Made by a program: the position numbers and the translations under genes
Part shown: one piece after another, positions 35,627 to 47,822 of the stretch
Numbering within the stretch: the stretch's first letter is position 1
How the letters are laid out: the number at the start of each line of letters is the position of its first letter
Origin: Zopfochytrium polystomum
Lineage: Eukaryota; Chytridiomycota; Chytridiomycetes; Chytridiales; Chytridiaceae
Length of the DNA: 64,000 nucleotides
Direction: 5' to 3'
NCBI GenBank assembly: GCA_025765615.1
Contig: JAIVFJ010000263.1
Span: forward strand, 20,801 to 84,800
Notes under the pieces: model-generated
Seen by the model: only the letters and a program-made list of their open reading frames with translations
What the model was told of the DNA's origin: nothing
Databases searched by the model: none

Positions 35627-38289
35627 TTCACGAACCAGCATCGAAGTATCCTTTGCTCCCCCTGCATCTTCATTTTTGTCTGTTGTCGTTTCTTGTGGTC
35701 GCTTTTGTCGCCCTACTTGTCGGAGGAAACGAGTCTCGCTTTAACAAATTGTATTGGCAATGAGCGGAAAGGTTGTTTGTTGGACTATACTCACACCGAG
35801 AAGCCTGGGATCTTCTGAGTCGTGAAGTGAAAGAGATCAATGGGGGCAAACCTTGATGGATTTCAATCCATCGAAACCCATTTTGGGCAAAAGTGCGATC
35901 AAACTCCCCCAATTAGGATATCTGCCCCCGAATGCCACTCAGAAGGACCACGCCCAGAAAAAAACAAAATAAAATCAGAAAGAAAATTGGGACCCATTTG
36001 AATACTGTTGGAATCTGAGTTGGTGAGACGAGTGATCGCGGTTGCGGTCGTGAGAGGACGGGAGGGTGTGACAAGTCAGGTGTGTGATCAACTTCTCTTT
36101 TTTTTCTTTTTCGCAGGGGCATATTCCAACACTCCCCCTTGCACACGCGCCCTTCCTAGACTTCAAACAAAACCCTCCAGAGGTAAGAAACTGGGGAAGA
36201 GTGCTTGAAGCCCCTGCTCGGATGAAAAACCCAAATCAATTGGCTGATCTGGGAAAACTGTGGCAGGGAAAGGAAGTGAAAATATCTGGGAAAATACTGC
36301 TGAGGAGTGAACTTCAAAAGGGTAGGAATAGAAAATACATGAAGAGCCAAATAAGGCAAAAGGTAAAGAAAAGTTTGTCCAGTGCCCTCCCCCTCCCTGT
36401 TGGGCCTATCCTGCTGATTTCCCTTGGCGCGCCAGCCGCGCCTTCCACGCCACAGCGTGGTCCAAGTTCTTCCGTTGTGAGACTGTGCTCTCTAAATCTC
36501 CTCACCCTGGGCTGGAGGTGGAAATAGAGCAATGGCCTAAATACCAATCCTATCTAATGAAAAGGGCAAAAGAAGGTGTCTAGGGGTCACCAGACAGGAA
36601 AATGTATTTGGAGTCTACTAAAGCCCATCATCAAACACAAAAGAAACTCTTTAAACACAAAAAGAGCAGCTATCACACATCTAAAAGGGAAACATAAGAA
36701 AAGTGTGACAAAGGTGGCACAATCACAAAAGAAAGTGCAAAATGCCTCTGGTCCAAGACTCAGAGAAACCCCAATGGCAAAGCCAAAGGGACCGAATCAC
36801 TCGGTAAGGAATGAGACTTAGGGCAACAAAGGGGGCGCCTAAGGCAGCACCAACCAATCTGTGCCAGCTCCTTCCCAAGGCAGAAGCCAAGGGGGAAGGC
36901 AAGAGAGTGGGGAGGAAAGTGGCCAGGTCCCAACCTGTTGGAGCCACCACCTTGGAGCACCAGCTCCCTCTCTGCCAAAGACAAGCCCTAAGTTAGAGGG
37001 GTTGGACACAAAGGGCAAACACAAGGAACAGTTAGTGTGCAGAGATGCCTGTTGGATCAAACCAGAACTGTTTTCCACTTAACAGAACCAGACACAACTT
37101 GTCTCACTCCAAGGAGAAGTTCCAACTCAATCCAAGGAGGGGGCACACAGGGGTGGGAGACAGTGGGACTCTTCTTACTTCATCCTACTAGGACACAGAC
37201 ATCTGCTTCACCAAGCCAGAGGAATTCCCTATCTTAGAAGCAAGGAAGGTTAACACCCACTCCCTCACCCAAATGTGGCACCATGACATCACAGGCATTA
37301 ATCTGAGAGAAAGAGGGTCTGAACCCAGTGAAGACCAGGCCCACCAAAGGCCACAGGAGCCAACAACCAGGGAGATGGGGGCATACCTGAGAGACCATTT
37401 CTGCAGCAGTACCTGACCAGCCAGCTCATTCATATCACCTTGAGAGACCTGGATTTGACTAGATGTATTGACAGGAACCTAGAGGCACCACCACAGATTT
37501 ACCCTCTATCCTTCCATCACCAAGTGGCTCCTACCCAGTCCAACCTAAGCAGTATGCAGAATGGTGAGGTGCACTGGGGATTGAACCCAGCACACTGCCA
37601 TGATGGCCAAGAGGACTTCAACCTCCTGTCACACACCAGGGGACTGCAACCCCCAGCTCATACACACAGTCAGGAAGAAAAGGGCAGGCAAGGGACTTCA
37701 GGTACAGTTCTCACAGTCAACAAGAAGGGGGGGCAGCAGTTTAAATAGGAGAGGGTTGGAATCACAGGGAGGAGAGGAAAAAGGAGGGAAAACACATACA
37801 AAACAACAAAACAATAAATAAAACAGTAAAAAACAGAATGGATGGGTGATTCACCAAATGGGGCTGAGCCATCAACAAAAAGAGACAGCTCAGAGAATCA
37901 TGGGGCCATTTCTTGGCAGACAGCCACCAGAGCAGAGTGGAGGGGGGGGTGGAGGAACTGGCAAGAAATGATTGGTGCAGACAAGAAGACACTCACCACA
38001 GCCACAGAAAGAAAGGAGGACACACAAAGAGAGACAGTAAACAAACAACTAATAAAAGATAAAATAAGAAAAAGAGCCAAAACAAAGGAAAATACTAATT
38101 GGAAAAATAAGTAAAAATCATCAACAGAAAGAGAAAGAAAAGCCCTGTCTTCTCATACCACTCATATGAGGCATTACATCATGGTAGCTGGGCATCTGGA
38201 CTTTGCACTTCTCCCACAGAAGTGGTTCAGTCCTTAGTCATTCCAAAAGTGAGGGGTTATTAGCTGGACATGGTGGACTTTGCAGTCCA
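35627..38289. other. gene-poor region with decayed repeats
   Basis: No intact gene. It contains a copy of the CTGCTGAGGAGTGAACTTC repeat (about 36298). A purine-rich block (36540-38150) reads on the plus strand as lysine-rich fragments broken by many stops. A tRNA-derived piece lies near 37556-37640 (listed separately). Weak open frames here are not convincing. Confidence 0.45.
37556..37640 (-). repeat. tRNA-derived (SINE-like) sequence
   Basis: On the minus strand a B-box-like GGTTCAATCCC sits in a perfect 5-bp T-arm (CTGGG, loop TTCAATC, CCCAG) at about 37571-37587. It is preceded by an A-box-like region. The acceptor stem does not close well, so a decayed tRNA or SINE head is more likely than a working tRNA. 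Confidence 0.4.
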
Positions 38290-38362
38290 ACAGTCTGCAT
38301 GTCTCGAACTTGGCACCTTCCCGATTGAAGGGAGCGCTCTAACCACTGAGCAAGGAAGCCCT
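38290..38362 (-). repeat. tRNA-derived (SINE-like) sequence with good A box
   Basis: The minus strand reads GGCTTCCTTGCTCAGTGGTT followed by AGAGCGCTCCC, a close match to a tRNA acceptor 5' strand plus A box. A GTTCGAGAC B-box-like sequence lies about 35 nt further on. The T-arm does not pair, so it is not a functional tRNA. Confidence 0.45.
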
Positions 38363-38640
38363 ATGCCAGCAGTTGAGCAAACACTGAGTCACTCGGTCTG
38401 CAGCCATTGTACAGAATAATAAAAATAATAATGGCACAAATAATAATAGTGACAGGTGACGCAGGTGCGACAACAAGTGTCAGTCGGTGGCTTATGTGGA
38501 CAACCAATAATAATAAAATAATAATATATGCAGCAGAGTCCAAGCCGAATGTGTGTATAACGCGCTTCGAGACGGGTGGATAATCCTCACAATTATCAGT
38601 GAAAAAGTGGGTATACACTCTTTTATTTGAGGTCATAGGC

Positions 38641-41600
38641 TTGACGGCCTGTTGTCCTCACACCGTTCCTTCTTCTTGATACTCTTTTGTCGAATATGCT
38701 CCTCACGTCGTTTGGATCTTGTCTCTAGGATTTTCTTGTGACGTTGCATGTATCGTCTTGGTTTCTCAGTTGAGTCAACCAGTCCAAGTAGAGTCCGGCC
38801 CTCGTAGACCATATCGCGTCCATGTGGCTTGGTGAGGAGGTCTGCAAGCTGGTCCATCGAGTAGACATACTCAACTTGCACAAGTCCCTCCTCAACAAGT
38901 GACCGAATGTGGTGGTACCGAAGGTGGATGTGCTTGGAGCGATTGGTGTGAAGGTCGTTAACTGTCATGTGGATCGATGGTGTGTTGTCCTGGTAGGCAA
39001 TGATCGGTAGCTTGAGGGGATGCTGGATTGATAGGTGGAGGTTGTTGATAGCCTCAAGTTCCCGACCAAGCTCACTGAGTGCAATGTACTCTGCTGCTGT
39101 GGATGAGGTTGGGACAGTTGCTGATCTTGTTGATTTCCATGCTATGGCTCCCCCTGCTAATAGCACCAGGTATGCTATCTGTGAGCGAGAGTCGTGGCGG
39201 GAGTTGTACGATGCATCAGCATAGCCACAACTTGGTTGTTCCTGTCTGAGCTGTAGTGAAGTCCAACTGTGGAGGTGGCCTTGACATACCCCACAACGTC
39301 GAGTAGCTCGTGCCAGTGCCAGATGCACGGGTCTTGAGCAAAGGAACCAAGCAAGCTGACACTGAGTGCCAGGTCTGGTCTTGTTGACGTTGCAGCGTAG
39401 TTGAGGCTGCCAATCACATGGAGGTACTCAGTGCTGTCGACACTCTCCTCACTTGGGTCGGTGGAGTACCAGTCGCGAGGGGTGAGCTTGGCTGTTACCT
39501 TGAGTGGTGCGTTGTGAGGCGTTACAGGTCCGTGCTTAGCCTCAAAGTGCGAAAGGAAGTTCCGGAGGAAGTTAGTCTGATGGAGAATTGTGAAGTTTGA
39601 ACCACGAATGACTTCCATTGAGAGGATGTAGCTGAGCTTTCCCAGCTCTCGAAGCTTGAACTCCGTCTTGAGGTCTGCAACAGCCTCCTTGATGGCAGCG
39701 GTGTGGCCAAAGAGTGGAAGGTCATCGACGTACGCCAGAATGAAGCAGAGCCCGCACTTGGTCCGGCGCCAGAAGAGGCAGGGGTCTGCCCGGCTCTGAG
39801 CAAAGCCTTTTGACCGAAGGTGGAGGGCTAGACGCCGATACCAAGTCCGTCCTGATTGCTTCAGCCCGTAGAGACCCTTCAGCAGTAGCCACACTAATCC
39901 GGGGGAGATCGATACGCCAGGTGGTGGTGCCATGTAGATCGGTATGTCTAGGATCCGTACAGGTAGGCTGAGGAGATGTCGATCATCTCCATGTCCCAGC
40001 TGTACAGGGTGCTGAGGGCAATCATCCAACGAAGTGTGTTGCCTCTAATAACTGGCGAGTAGGTGAGGGTGAAGTCGACGCCAGGCTGCTGGGTGAATCC
40101 ACGAGCAACAAGTCGAGCACGGAACCGCTCAATGGTGCCGTCAGGTTTGAACTTGAGCTTGTAGACCCACTTGCAGCTGACGATGTTGGTGTCAGGCGGA
40201 GCTGCTGACTCCACAAAGACTCCCATCTTGCGGAGCATATCCAGCTCGTACTCTTCGGCCTCCTTCCACTGCTCTGCATGAGGCGATGCCATGGCCTCCT
40301 CGTGCGTCAGTGGATCCTTGTATGTGTCTGGGGATACTTTGACTGAGTTGGAGTTGACGTTGAAGGCGTAAAGGAGTCTGTCTTCATCGTCAGCATCAGA
40401 CTCGTAGACTGACTGAATATCGTTATCGTCTAAGTCCTCATCAAGCTCACACGCAAACAGCACATCTTGCACAACAGGAGCACTGTCAGCAGGTAGCACT
40501 TCGCCTGATGCGGCGGGGTCCACTTCACCACTGGGCCTGTCAATACCCCTTGCGGATAGAGAACTCGAGACGTCCGGCGATGCAGGGCCCCCCCAAGCGG
40601 GGCCCTCACCATCCCGACCTGCCTGCTGATGAGCCTCTGCGCTGGACCTGGGCAAATTCTCCAGGTTGCTGGGCCCACCGCCCCTTGCGTCGCTGTGCGG
40701 AAAGGTCTCTGGGGCATCAGCAGTGGCTGGTGCTGAGGCTTCCTGTGCGCGATAGTGTGGGGCGACGTGAGGTGACGTTAATGGTTTTGAATTGTTTTTG
40801 GTTGTGAGGAGAAAATTTGAAAAGGGAATGGTGTAGAAAAGAAAGAATTAGTTTAGTGAAGTTTGGAGTGACTCATTGGGTCAGGTGGAATTGGGTGTTT
40901 CCTCGGTCGTCCTGGCTTCCTCTTAGGGGGTGGCTCCTGCCCAGCAACTGCTGCTGGTTTCTTTGTTGTGCTGCGCTTCTGTTTGGGGGGTGGCTCCTGC
41001 TTGACATCTGGTGCAGGCACAGCTGTTGGTGGTGGAGGCTCTGCTGAGATGCTCACTGATGGTAGCCTCACTGGTGATGATGGCTTGCGTGGGCGACCTC
41101 GCTTCTTTGGTGCTGGTGCTGGTGTGCTGCTGTGCTCCCCCTTACCCTGGCGCTGCTGTTTCTGCTGGATTTTCTGCTGAAGTAGCTGGTGAAGGTGCTG
41201 TTCTGCATCTACAATTGATTGAACTGCTTTCTCATATGCAGGGTCATCCAAGTCTGAAAGTGAAGGGAGATTAACGCTGATGTCCCCAAATCCCCCCCTC
41301 ACAGCGTGAACTCCCAAGAACTGGGGGAATTCATCTTCAAAAAACTCAATGTCACGATAACGCTGGTAGATGATCCGCTGCTCTTGGAGCTCCCACAGGA
41401 CAGCAATGGAGCGTGAGGGACTGCCAAGGTAAACAGCAGGACGGCCCTTGGGATTGAGTTTCTTGCAAAGCTTGGGGCTAACACGGTAGAAACACTTGGA
41501 GCCAAAGGTGCGAAAGTGGCCAACCATTGGTGGGATGTGGTGGCGGCTTTCGAACGGAGAGAGAATGCCACGCTGGATGTTTGGTAGACAGTTCTTGATT

Positions 41601-42235
41601 TGCGAAGCTTGAAGGTAAGCGTAACTCCAAAATGTGAGTGGAACGTTAGGTGCGCCAAGTAGAAGTGACCGGGTCATGTCTGTGACAGTTTGGATGTGGC
41701 GTTCTGCGACAGAGTTCATCTGGGCTGTGCGTGAAGGAGATGCCTTGAGCTGAATTCCATGGGAGTCGCAGAAGGACTTGAAGGTCCGATTGAAGCTCTC
41801 CTTGCCACGATCCAATCGGATGACCTGTGCTTTGCGTCCCTCCGTTTTCTCAAGGAAGAGAATCAGGCAAATTAGAAACGGTAATGCATCGCTCTTGCGA
41901 GCAATAGGAATGTCCCAAGAGAAACAACTGCTCTCTCAAACAAAAGTGATTGCATAGTTGTAGCCATCAAAGGAAGTAATGGGGATAGAGTTGACATCAA
42001 CGTTGAGGGTGTGGGCAAACGGGAGTTGTTCCTCATCACGCTCTGGGAATGGCTTTTGGCGCATCTTGGCAGCGACGCAAGTTTGGCACTTTGTGGGGTA
42101 CGAAGCATCGATGGGTGGTAGGTCTGCTGTCGTCCGGTGGTGGAGCATGGTGCCAAGGCGCTGGAAGCCGACGTGTCCCAGGGCGCGATGAAGTCTTTCA
42201 ACCTCTGCAATCCAGAGACTTTCAGCCTTGCTCAC
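38641..42235 (-). pseudogene. degenerate Ty1/copia gag-pol (element C2)
   Basis: The order on the minus strand is that of copia. First come the gag-pre-integrase zinc region (LHRALGHVGFQRL ... CQTCVAAKMRQKPFP, 42190-42050) and the integrase core (DRGKESFNRTFKSFC, NSVAERHIQTV, 41815-41680). A long basic linker with two AT-hook motifs follows (about 41105-41083 and 40925-40895). Then come reverse transcriptase (SCKWVYKLKFKPDGTIERF at about 40180, AYVDDLPLFGH at about 39740) and RNase H (YADASYNSRHDSRS, STAAEYIALSELGRELE, TNRSKHIHLRYHHIRSL, 39225-38860). Frame changes at about 41850, 40660-40850, 39960 and 39230 make it inactive. Gag upstream of 42235 is missing, because a LINE abuts there. No LTR was recognised at its 3' side. 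Confidence 0.9.
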
Positions 42236-44804
42236 AACAGGTGGGTGAAGTGTACTACATCATTAAGACCTTTATTTTTGCTGCCCCCACCTTTGGCTCT
42301 CCAGTCTTTTACCACAGCCCTCCTGATGGTCCTCTTTACAATCCCTTTTACCTATCTTCTTTGGATCCCCTCCACCATCCCCTTCTTGCCTGTGGCAGTT
42401 TTTTCCGTCTGATGACCCCACCACAGGTGGAATTCTTCCGCATTGTTAACTGGACTCACACTCTCCCAAACCCCCAACTCCTTTCTCATCACTACTCCAG
42501 GCTCCCTGAACGCCTTCACCCTTCCTACCACAATTTCCACTTGGTCCAATGCCTTGGCTGCCCCATTGGCTCCCCCCCATTCTCTTACCCCTGCAGCAAG
42601 CACATCTCTCCCTACAATCCAACTTCCCTTGCACACTCCACCCACACAGTCCCCATCAGCAGCCGCACAACTGCTACTGCAACTCGACCCTCCCAGCCCA
42701 TCTTCTTTGTTAACTCACCTTCCCCCACCACCGTTTTCACACCCACACCTTTCCCACTCCTCACCTCCCGCCACTCCACTTTCAATCCAGCTCCCTTCAC
42801 AAATCCCTGCTTTCAACCAATGGACATGCCCCTTCTCCCTGCTGACCTTGCTCATACCCACCCATCCTTGACCTTTGACACTGATGGCTCCCTTTGCGAG
42901 GAGGGATTCATGGCTGGCTCTGTTGTTTGCCTTGAGCTTAACTTTGAATTTTCTTTTGCCCTCCCTCCACTCTCTGCCTCTTCCACAACTGCTGAAATTG
43001 CTGCTCTCCTTGCTGCCCTCACCATCACTGCAAAGCTTTCCCTGCCCCTCACTTTTCAACTTGACAATCTTGGAGTGGTTCACACCTTTGAGAAACTCTT
43101 TCCCTCAAACTCCTTTAGTCCCCATCCACACAGCGAGCTCAACACACCTCCTCTCTCTGATTCCCTCCATCGTCTTTTGCACACCACTTCCCACCCCACC
43201 CTTTGGGCATGCGTTGCAGCCACTCTACAGTCTTGGATTGGCCCCCCTCCACAAGTTTCCTGGGTTCGTGGACACAACGGCAAAGCTGGCAACAAACGAG
43301 CAGACAAGCTGGCATCATCTGTACCCTTGACTTCCGACCCAACTTTGTTACCAATCCTCTCACAACAGATCCTCCCAGCCACCGCCTTCATCTCAAATAC
43401 CGCCATCTTGGGCCAACTTCGACGACAACTGCGACTCCTCACAGGTCTCTCCCACCATTTTGCACTTCTGAACACCTCAGCCTTTGCCCACATCACCCAC
43501 AACCCTGACCTAGTTCATTGGGAAGCCACATTTCTTGCTCTCCACTCTGGAATTAAACCCTCTTCCCTTTTTGGCACCCTCCCTGGCTCTGCTCGTCGCA
43601 AGTATCAACTTCAAATCCTCAGCAACACTTTGCCCACTCAAAAAGTTCTACACCAACGACACCCTCAAGTCTACCCTGATGGGCTCTGTCGTCGATGTCA
43701 CCACGCTCTGGAAACCACAGAGCATGTCTGGCAATGCCCTGCAGCTGCTGACACCATTGCCATGATTCGCAACACCTTTGCTGAAACTCTTTCCTCCTCT
43801 GTTCCTCCTGCACCTCATGGTCGCTCTCCTCCCCAAGCCCATCCCATTTACTGGCTCTCCCGCCCTGAATTTCTCTTTGATCATCAATCTTGTATCAATT
43901 TTTCCTCCCTCCTTCGTGGCTTCATCCCTCAATCCTTTTATGACACCCTATTCTCATGTGATAACCCTGCTGCCTCTGTCCTTAAAACCCTTGTCACCGC
44001 TTTCCATCAGCTCCTTCTTGACACCCATCGACTTATTTGGATCCCCCATTGCGACGACACTATCTCTTGGGAGAAGTCAAAGTCCATCAAGCCCTCTGAC
44101 AAGCGCTCCAAGCCCCGCAGATCCCCACCACCAAATTCCCAGGCCTCTCACCCTCACTCCACAGCCTCTCACCCACTGTCTTCTCCAAACATCAACTCTT
44201 CCCTCCCTCCCACTCCATCATCCCACAGAACTCGTAACAGCTCTTCACAACCCTCTCAACCTTGCTGCACCACATGTAGTCGCCAGCACTCCACTGACAC
44301 TTGCCCAGGCATCTGGCTTTTCCGCACCAAGGCTTCTTCCAGATGGATTGACCACTACCTCGGCCGCATAAAACTTGTTGCAGGCATTATCTGGCTTCAC
44401 CACACAATACAACTCCCCTCACGCCAACAAGCAAGAGCCACTCATCACCCATCTCCTGCTGAGCCCCCTGACGTTCACTGAGCCACTGTTGCCCTTCTCA
44501 ATCTTGACATGGGCTGTTGCCTAATCTGACTTATCCCAACCCTCTGACTTTTCACAGCTGCTCCCCTCTCTTACACTGACCTCCTTCAGACTCACTTCTC
44601 TATTTTCTTGATTCTGTGTTTTCCCCTTCTCCTTTGATCATTGTGGCTTTATGTGCGGTGGAGATGCCTGACGACCCTGTAAGTCCGTTGCGCATGGGGT
44701 GGGTTTGCTGAGGTGATACCTGGACGTAGTCCATTGCGGTTCACCGTTGATGGCTCTTTCTCTTCCCGCCAGCCCCTCTGGGGCTGGAACAATAAAAAAA
44801 AAAA
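42236..44804 (+). mobile_element. 5'-truncated LINE with RNase H domain
   Basis: A long frame (in phase from about 42240 to a stop at 44479-44481) carries the 3' part of a non-LTR retrotransposon ORF2. An RNase H domain (TFDTDGSLCEEGF at about 42870, TTAEIAALLAAL, LDNLGVVHTFEK, SWVRGHNGKAGNKRADKLAS at about 43258-43320) has its D, E, D, D residues. A CCHC-type motif (CRRCHHALETTEHVWQC, about 43688-43738) follows, as in many RNase-H-bearing LINEs. Endonuclease and reverse transcriptase are missing, which is typical of 5' truncation. The 3' UTR ends in a hairpin and a short A tail (44791-44804). The Pro/Thr/Ser-rich part before RNase H (42500-42830) is of unclear origin. Confidence 0.85.
44771..44804 (+). 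other. LINE 3' hairpin and A tail
   Basis: A perfect hairpin AGCCCC-TCT-GGGGCT (44771-44785) lies five bases before AATAAA and an A run. Some LINE reverse transcriptases recognise such a 3' stem-loop. That role here is inferred. Confidence 0.6.
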
Positions 44805-45258
44805 TGACCCGTAAGCTGGGGCTTTGCGGGTGGTTTGCGGGATTCCCCCTCTGCGCGGACTGAATTGTGATGTACGACGACTGACATCACACCCAGCACA
44901 CAGTGATTCGAGAATTTCTTTGCCCGTGAAAAGCACGAAGAAAAGAAACAAAAAATTGTGGAAAGCGGACGAAGAAATTTTATTTTGGATCATCCAGAAA
45001 CCGAAAAATAAAAACATAACAAAAATAAAAAGGAAATTTTTCCAATACCCGCGCCAATACGACCACCGGCAGCATTCAGCAGCCACACCCCCACTTCTTC
45101 CACTTTCTTTCTCTCGGAATTTTTCTGTTGTGAGGACTGAAAGAAAAGAATTGAAAGAAGGGAAAGAAAGAAAGAAAGAAAAAGGGCACCAAGTCTGCTG
45201 ATTAGGGGTGGTGGGAAAGGGACAGAGAAGAAGAAGAGATCGCCACCTTCCTCTTCGC

Positions 45259-45261
<3 letters not shown>

Positions 45262-45311
<50 letters not shown>

Positions 45312-45318
45312 CTCTCGC
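45262..45318. repeat. (CT)n microsatellite upstream of ODC
   Basis: Almost pure CT repeat with one TT break, about 240 bp before the 5' UTR intron donor. Such pyrimidine tracts are common in fungal core promoters. No TATA box is evident nearby. Confidence 0.7.
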
Positions 45319-45559
45319 TCTCACACACACGCAAGAAGAACAAATTGCGAGAGAAGTCGCTTGTGGAGAAAGAAAAAACAATTGAACGAACGAACACACA
45401 CCTCGCCCTTCACTCAAAGTAGCACTCCACAGCCCGCCTCTCCCCAACCAGCCGCCGTTTTCCCTACCCCTTCGATCGCCCGAATTCTCCCAACCGTTTC
45501 GTTTCACCGGACAACTTCGAAGCATTTCGTACACCGATTGCAACTTGCTGTCGAATAAG

Positions 45560-45906
45560 GTATGTCCTTCCCAACCCCTCGTCTTTGGCGGCCGTTTGCC
45601 TCAGGATTCCACACCACACACCATATTTGCGATGTACGCTGACATCCAATTTACTCTTTCCGCTGCCTTATCTTTGACAGTTGGAATCTGCTGTGCCGGT
45701 CTCTATCTTTTTGGGGCTATCTTCCCACTCGTTTTTCATTCGGGTTTCCCGCGGGCCTCTCGCCCAGTTTTAAGCTTCAGCGCTGAGGGTAAATCCCACA
45801 GCGCACACGTAATCACGTCGTCAGAAAACAACTTCAGGTCCGTTCCTCATAATATCCCGATTTCCGCCAGAAGTATAACATTTATTTCCAACTCTTCTTG
45901 ATGCAG
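45560..45906 (+). other. probable 5' UTR intron of ODC
   Basis: Donor AAG|GTATGT at 45560 and acceptor TTGATGCAG ending at 45906 give a 347-nt intron. The exon after it (45907-46068) contains no ATG before the ODC start. Not verified by transcript data. Confidence 0.5.
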
Positions 45907-46068
45907 TCTTCATCTGGGATTCTTCCGCCAGAGCCACCTTGGGCGCCTGCGGAAGACTGAGAACTCGCCAATCGTACTATTTTGGAAACACTTCACAAAC
46001 TCACTCGGCGAATCCCTCCAACCCCATCGTTAATTAATAAGCACCGAAGAGCACCCGATCCCAAGAGT

Positions 46069-47493
46069 ATGAAAGATTTTATCCTCGAAGCTACGAACGA
46101 AACCGATCTTGTCGCATTTCCCAAACGCGCTAAGCTGTCTGGTGGTATCAATGCCACCAAAGGCAAAGCTGTGAAGCAGCGGCAGTTCGGCCAGCCGCTC
46201 CCTATCGCGGTCGACCACGACAGCCGATCTGTCCGTGAAATTCTTGGCTCGCGTGTGGCTGACCCTGACGGCAACGGCCTCGATGACGAAGATGCTTTCT
46301 ACGTCGCTGATTTGAGCGAAATAATTCGCCAACACAACCAGTGGAAAGCGATGCTCCCCCGCGTGGAGCCATTCTACGCCGTAAAGTGCAACCCTGATCC
46401 TGTGGTTGTGAAGACTCTGGTGGGACTCGGCATTGGCTTCGACTGTGCCAGCCGCGGTGAGATTCAGCAGGTGCTCGACTTCGGCGTCGATCCTTCGAAG
46501 GTCATCTATGCGAACCCGTGCAAGCAGGCTTCTCACCTTCGCTACGCGGGATCTCGTGGTGTCACGATGATCACGTTTGACAATGCCGACGAGTTGCATA
46601 AGGTCAAGCAGGTCATGCCGAATGCTCAACTTATTCTTCGAGTCCTGACGGATGACTCCAAGTCCTTGTGCAAGCTGGGGCTCAAATTTGGGGCTTCCCT
46701 GGACGTCGTTCCTACTCTGCTCCGCACTGCCCAGGAGCTGAGCTTGAACGTGATTGGAGTGAGCTTCCACGTTGGCAGTGGCTGCTTCGATGCCAATGCC
46801 TTTGGAGACGCGGTGAAGCGCGCGAGCTTTGTCCTGTCGGAAGGCCGCAAGTACGGCTTTGAAATGTCGATGGTGGATGTTGGCGGAGGCTTCCCGTGCA
46901 ACAATGCCCCAGGCCTCACCTTCAAGGAAATCGTGGACGTACTTGCTCCTGCTATTGAAGAACATATCCCGTCCCACATTCGCGTCATTGCAGAGCCTGG
47001 ACGATACTACGTTGCCTCTGCTTTTACTCTTGCTGTAAACGTGGTCGCCCGCCGCGTCGTTGCTCGTGATGCCCCCGCCTCTCCCTCGATGGACGAATCC
47101 GCGATTGGTTCATCTATCACCAAGGGTGTTGAGATGCAGTCGGCCGACGAGCACCCAGCCTTCATGTACTACGTGAACGACGGCATATATGGAAGCTTCA
47201 ACTGCATCCCCTTCGATCACGCAACTGTCGTCCCACGTATACTGAAGCGAAACGGTGCTTTCAGCTTCAAGTCGGACCACGGGTTCATTGACTCTGCAGA
47301 GTATGCCTGCAGCATCTGGGGTCCCACTTGCGACTCTATCGACTGCATCACCCGCGAAGGTTCGCTCCCAGAGCTCAACGTGGGGGATTGGCTGTACTTT
47401 GAGAACATGGGTGCCTACACAATGTGTGCTGCCTCTCAGTTCAATGGTTTCAGGAAGCCGTCTATCACGTACACTCTCCCCCGCTCCACTTGA
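46069..47493 (+). CDS. ornithine decarboxylase
   Basis: Decarboxylates ornithine to putrescine, the first committed step of polyamine synthesis, using pyridoxal phosphate. It is intronless in the coding part, with 474 residues from the ATG at 46069. This is the first ATG in frame. The open frame upstream has no ATG and follows a likely 5' UTR intron. Fold-III motifs are all present: the PLP lysine in PFYAVKCNPD, HVGSGC, the glycine loop VDVGGGFP, EPGRYYV, the dimer-contributed YYVNDGIYGSFNC aspartate and the catalytic cysteine in SIWGPTCDS. The C-terminus ends soon after the barrel/sheet domain, without the PEST tail of animal enzymes. The N-terminal 60 residues are basic, with a possible nuclear-type KRAK patch. 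No frame break is seen. Confidence 0.96.
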   Translation: MKDFILEATNETDLVAFPKRAKLSGGINATKGKAVKQRQFGQPLPIAVDHDSRSVREILGSRVADPDGNGLDDEDAFYVADLSEIIRQHNQWKAMLPRVEPFYAVKCNPDPVVVKTLVGLGIGFDCASRGEIQQVLDFGVDPSKVIYANPCKQASHLRYAGSRGVTMITFDNADELHKVKQVMPNAQLILRVLTDDSKSLCKLGLKFGASLDVVPTLLRTAQELSLNVIGVSFHVGSGCFDANAFGDAVKRASFVLSEGRKYGFEMSMVDVGGGFPCNNAPGLTFKEIVDVLAPAIEEHIPSHIRVIAEPGRYYVASAFTLAVNVVARRVVARDAPASPSMDESAIGSSITKGVEMQSADEHPAFMYYVNDGIYGSFNCIPFDHATVVPRILKRNGAFSFKSDHGFIDSAEYACSIWGPTCDSIDCITREGSLPELNVGDWLYFENMGAYTMCAASQFNGFRKPSITYTLPRST

Positions 47494-47822
47494 AAAACAG
47501 TCATTTTACGAGCAAGAGGCCTTCCCTGAGCGTTAGCGTTGGCATCCCTGATCACTTGTCTTGTCTTGTCCCTGAGTTAAATCTTTTTTTTTTTTTGCTT
47601 TCGTGAACCTGTGCCACTCAGCAGGCGCTCCTCCCTTTCGTGTCTCTCTTGCCGACAGAAAGTTTCCCTTCGAGGACGGTTCAACGTTGTCTCGAAAAAA
47701 ATGGAGGTACCACAAAAAATAGAGATCAATTTGTGCACATACGCTTGCAATCATCAATTGTCTGAAAGGGAAGTCTTCCAATTTTTTCCGCCTCGCACTT
47801 TTGCAGGTTAGTCCCTTCGGCC
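47494..47822. other. ODC / J-protein convergent 3' region
   Basis: The two genes face each other across 329 bp. A T-run at 47584-47597 may serve 3' end formation. No gene seen. Confidence 0.5.

Noticed and set aside
38290..38362. Functional tRNA gene
   Set aside because: A-box and acceptor strand look good, but T-arm and 3' acceptor strand do not pair and base 37 of the anticodon loop is a pyrimidine.
46030..46977. 315-codon minus-strand open stretch inside ornithine decarboxylase
   Set aside because: Codon-bias shadow of the intact enzyme on the plus strand.
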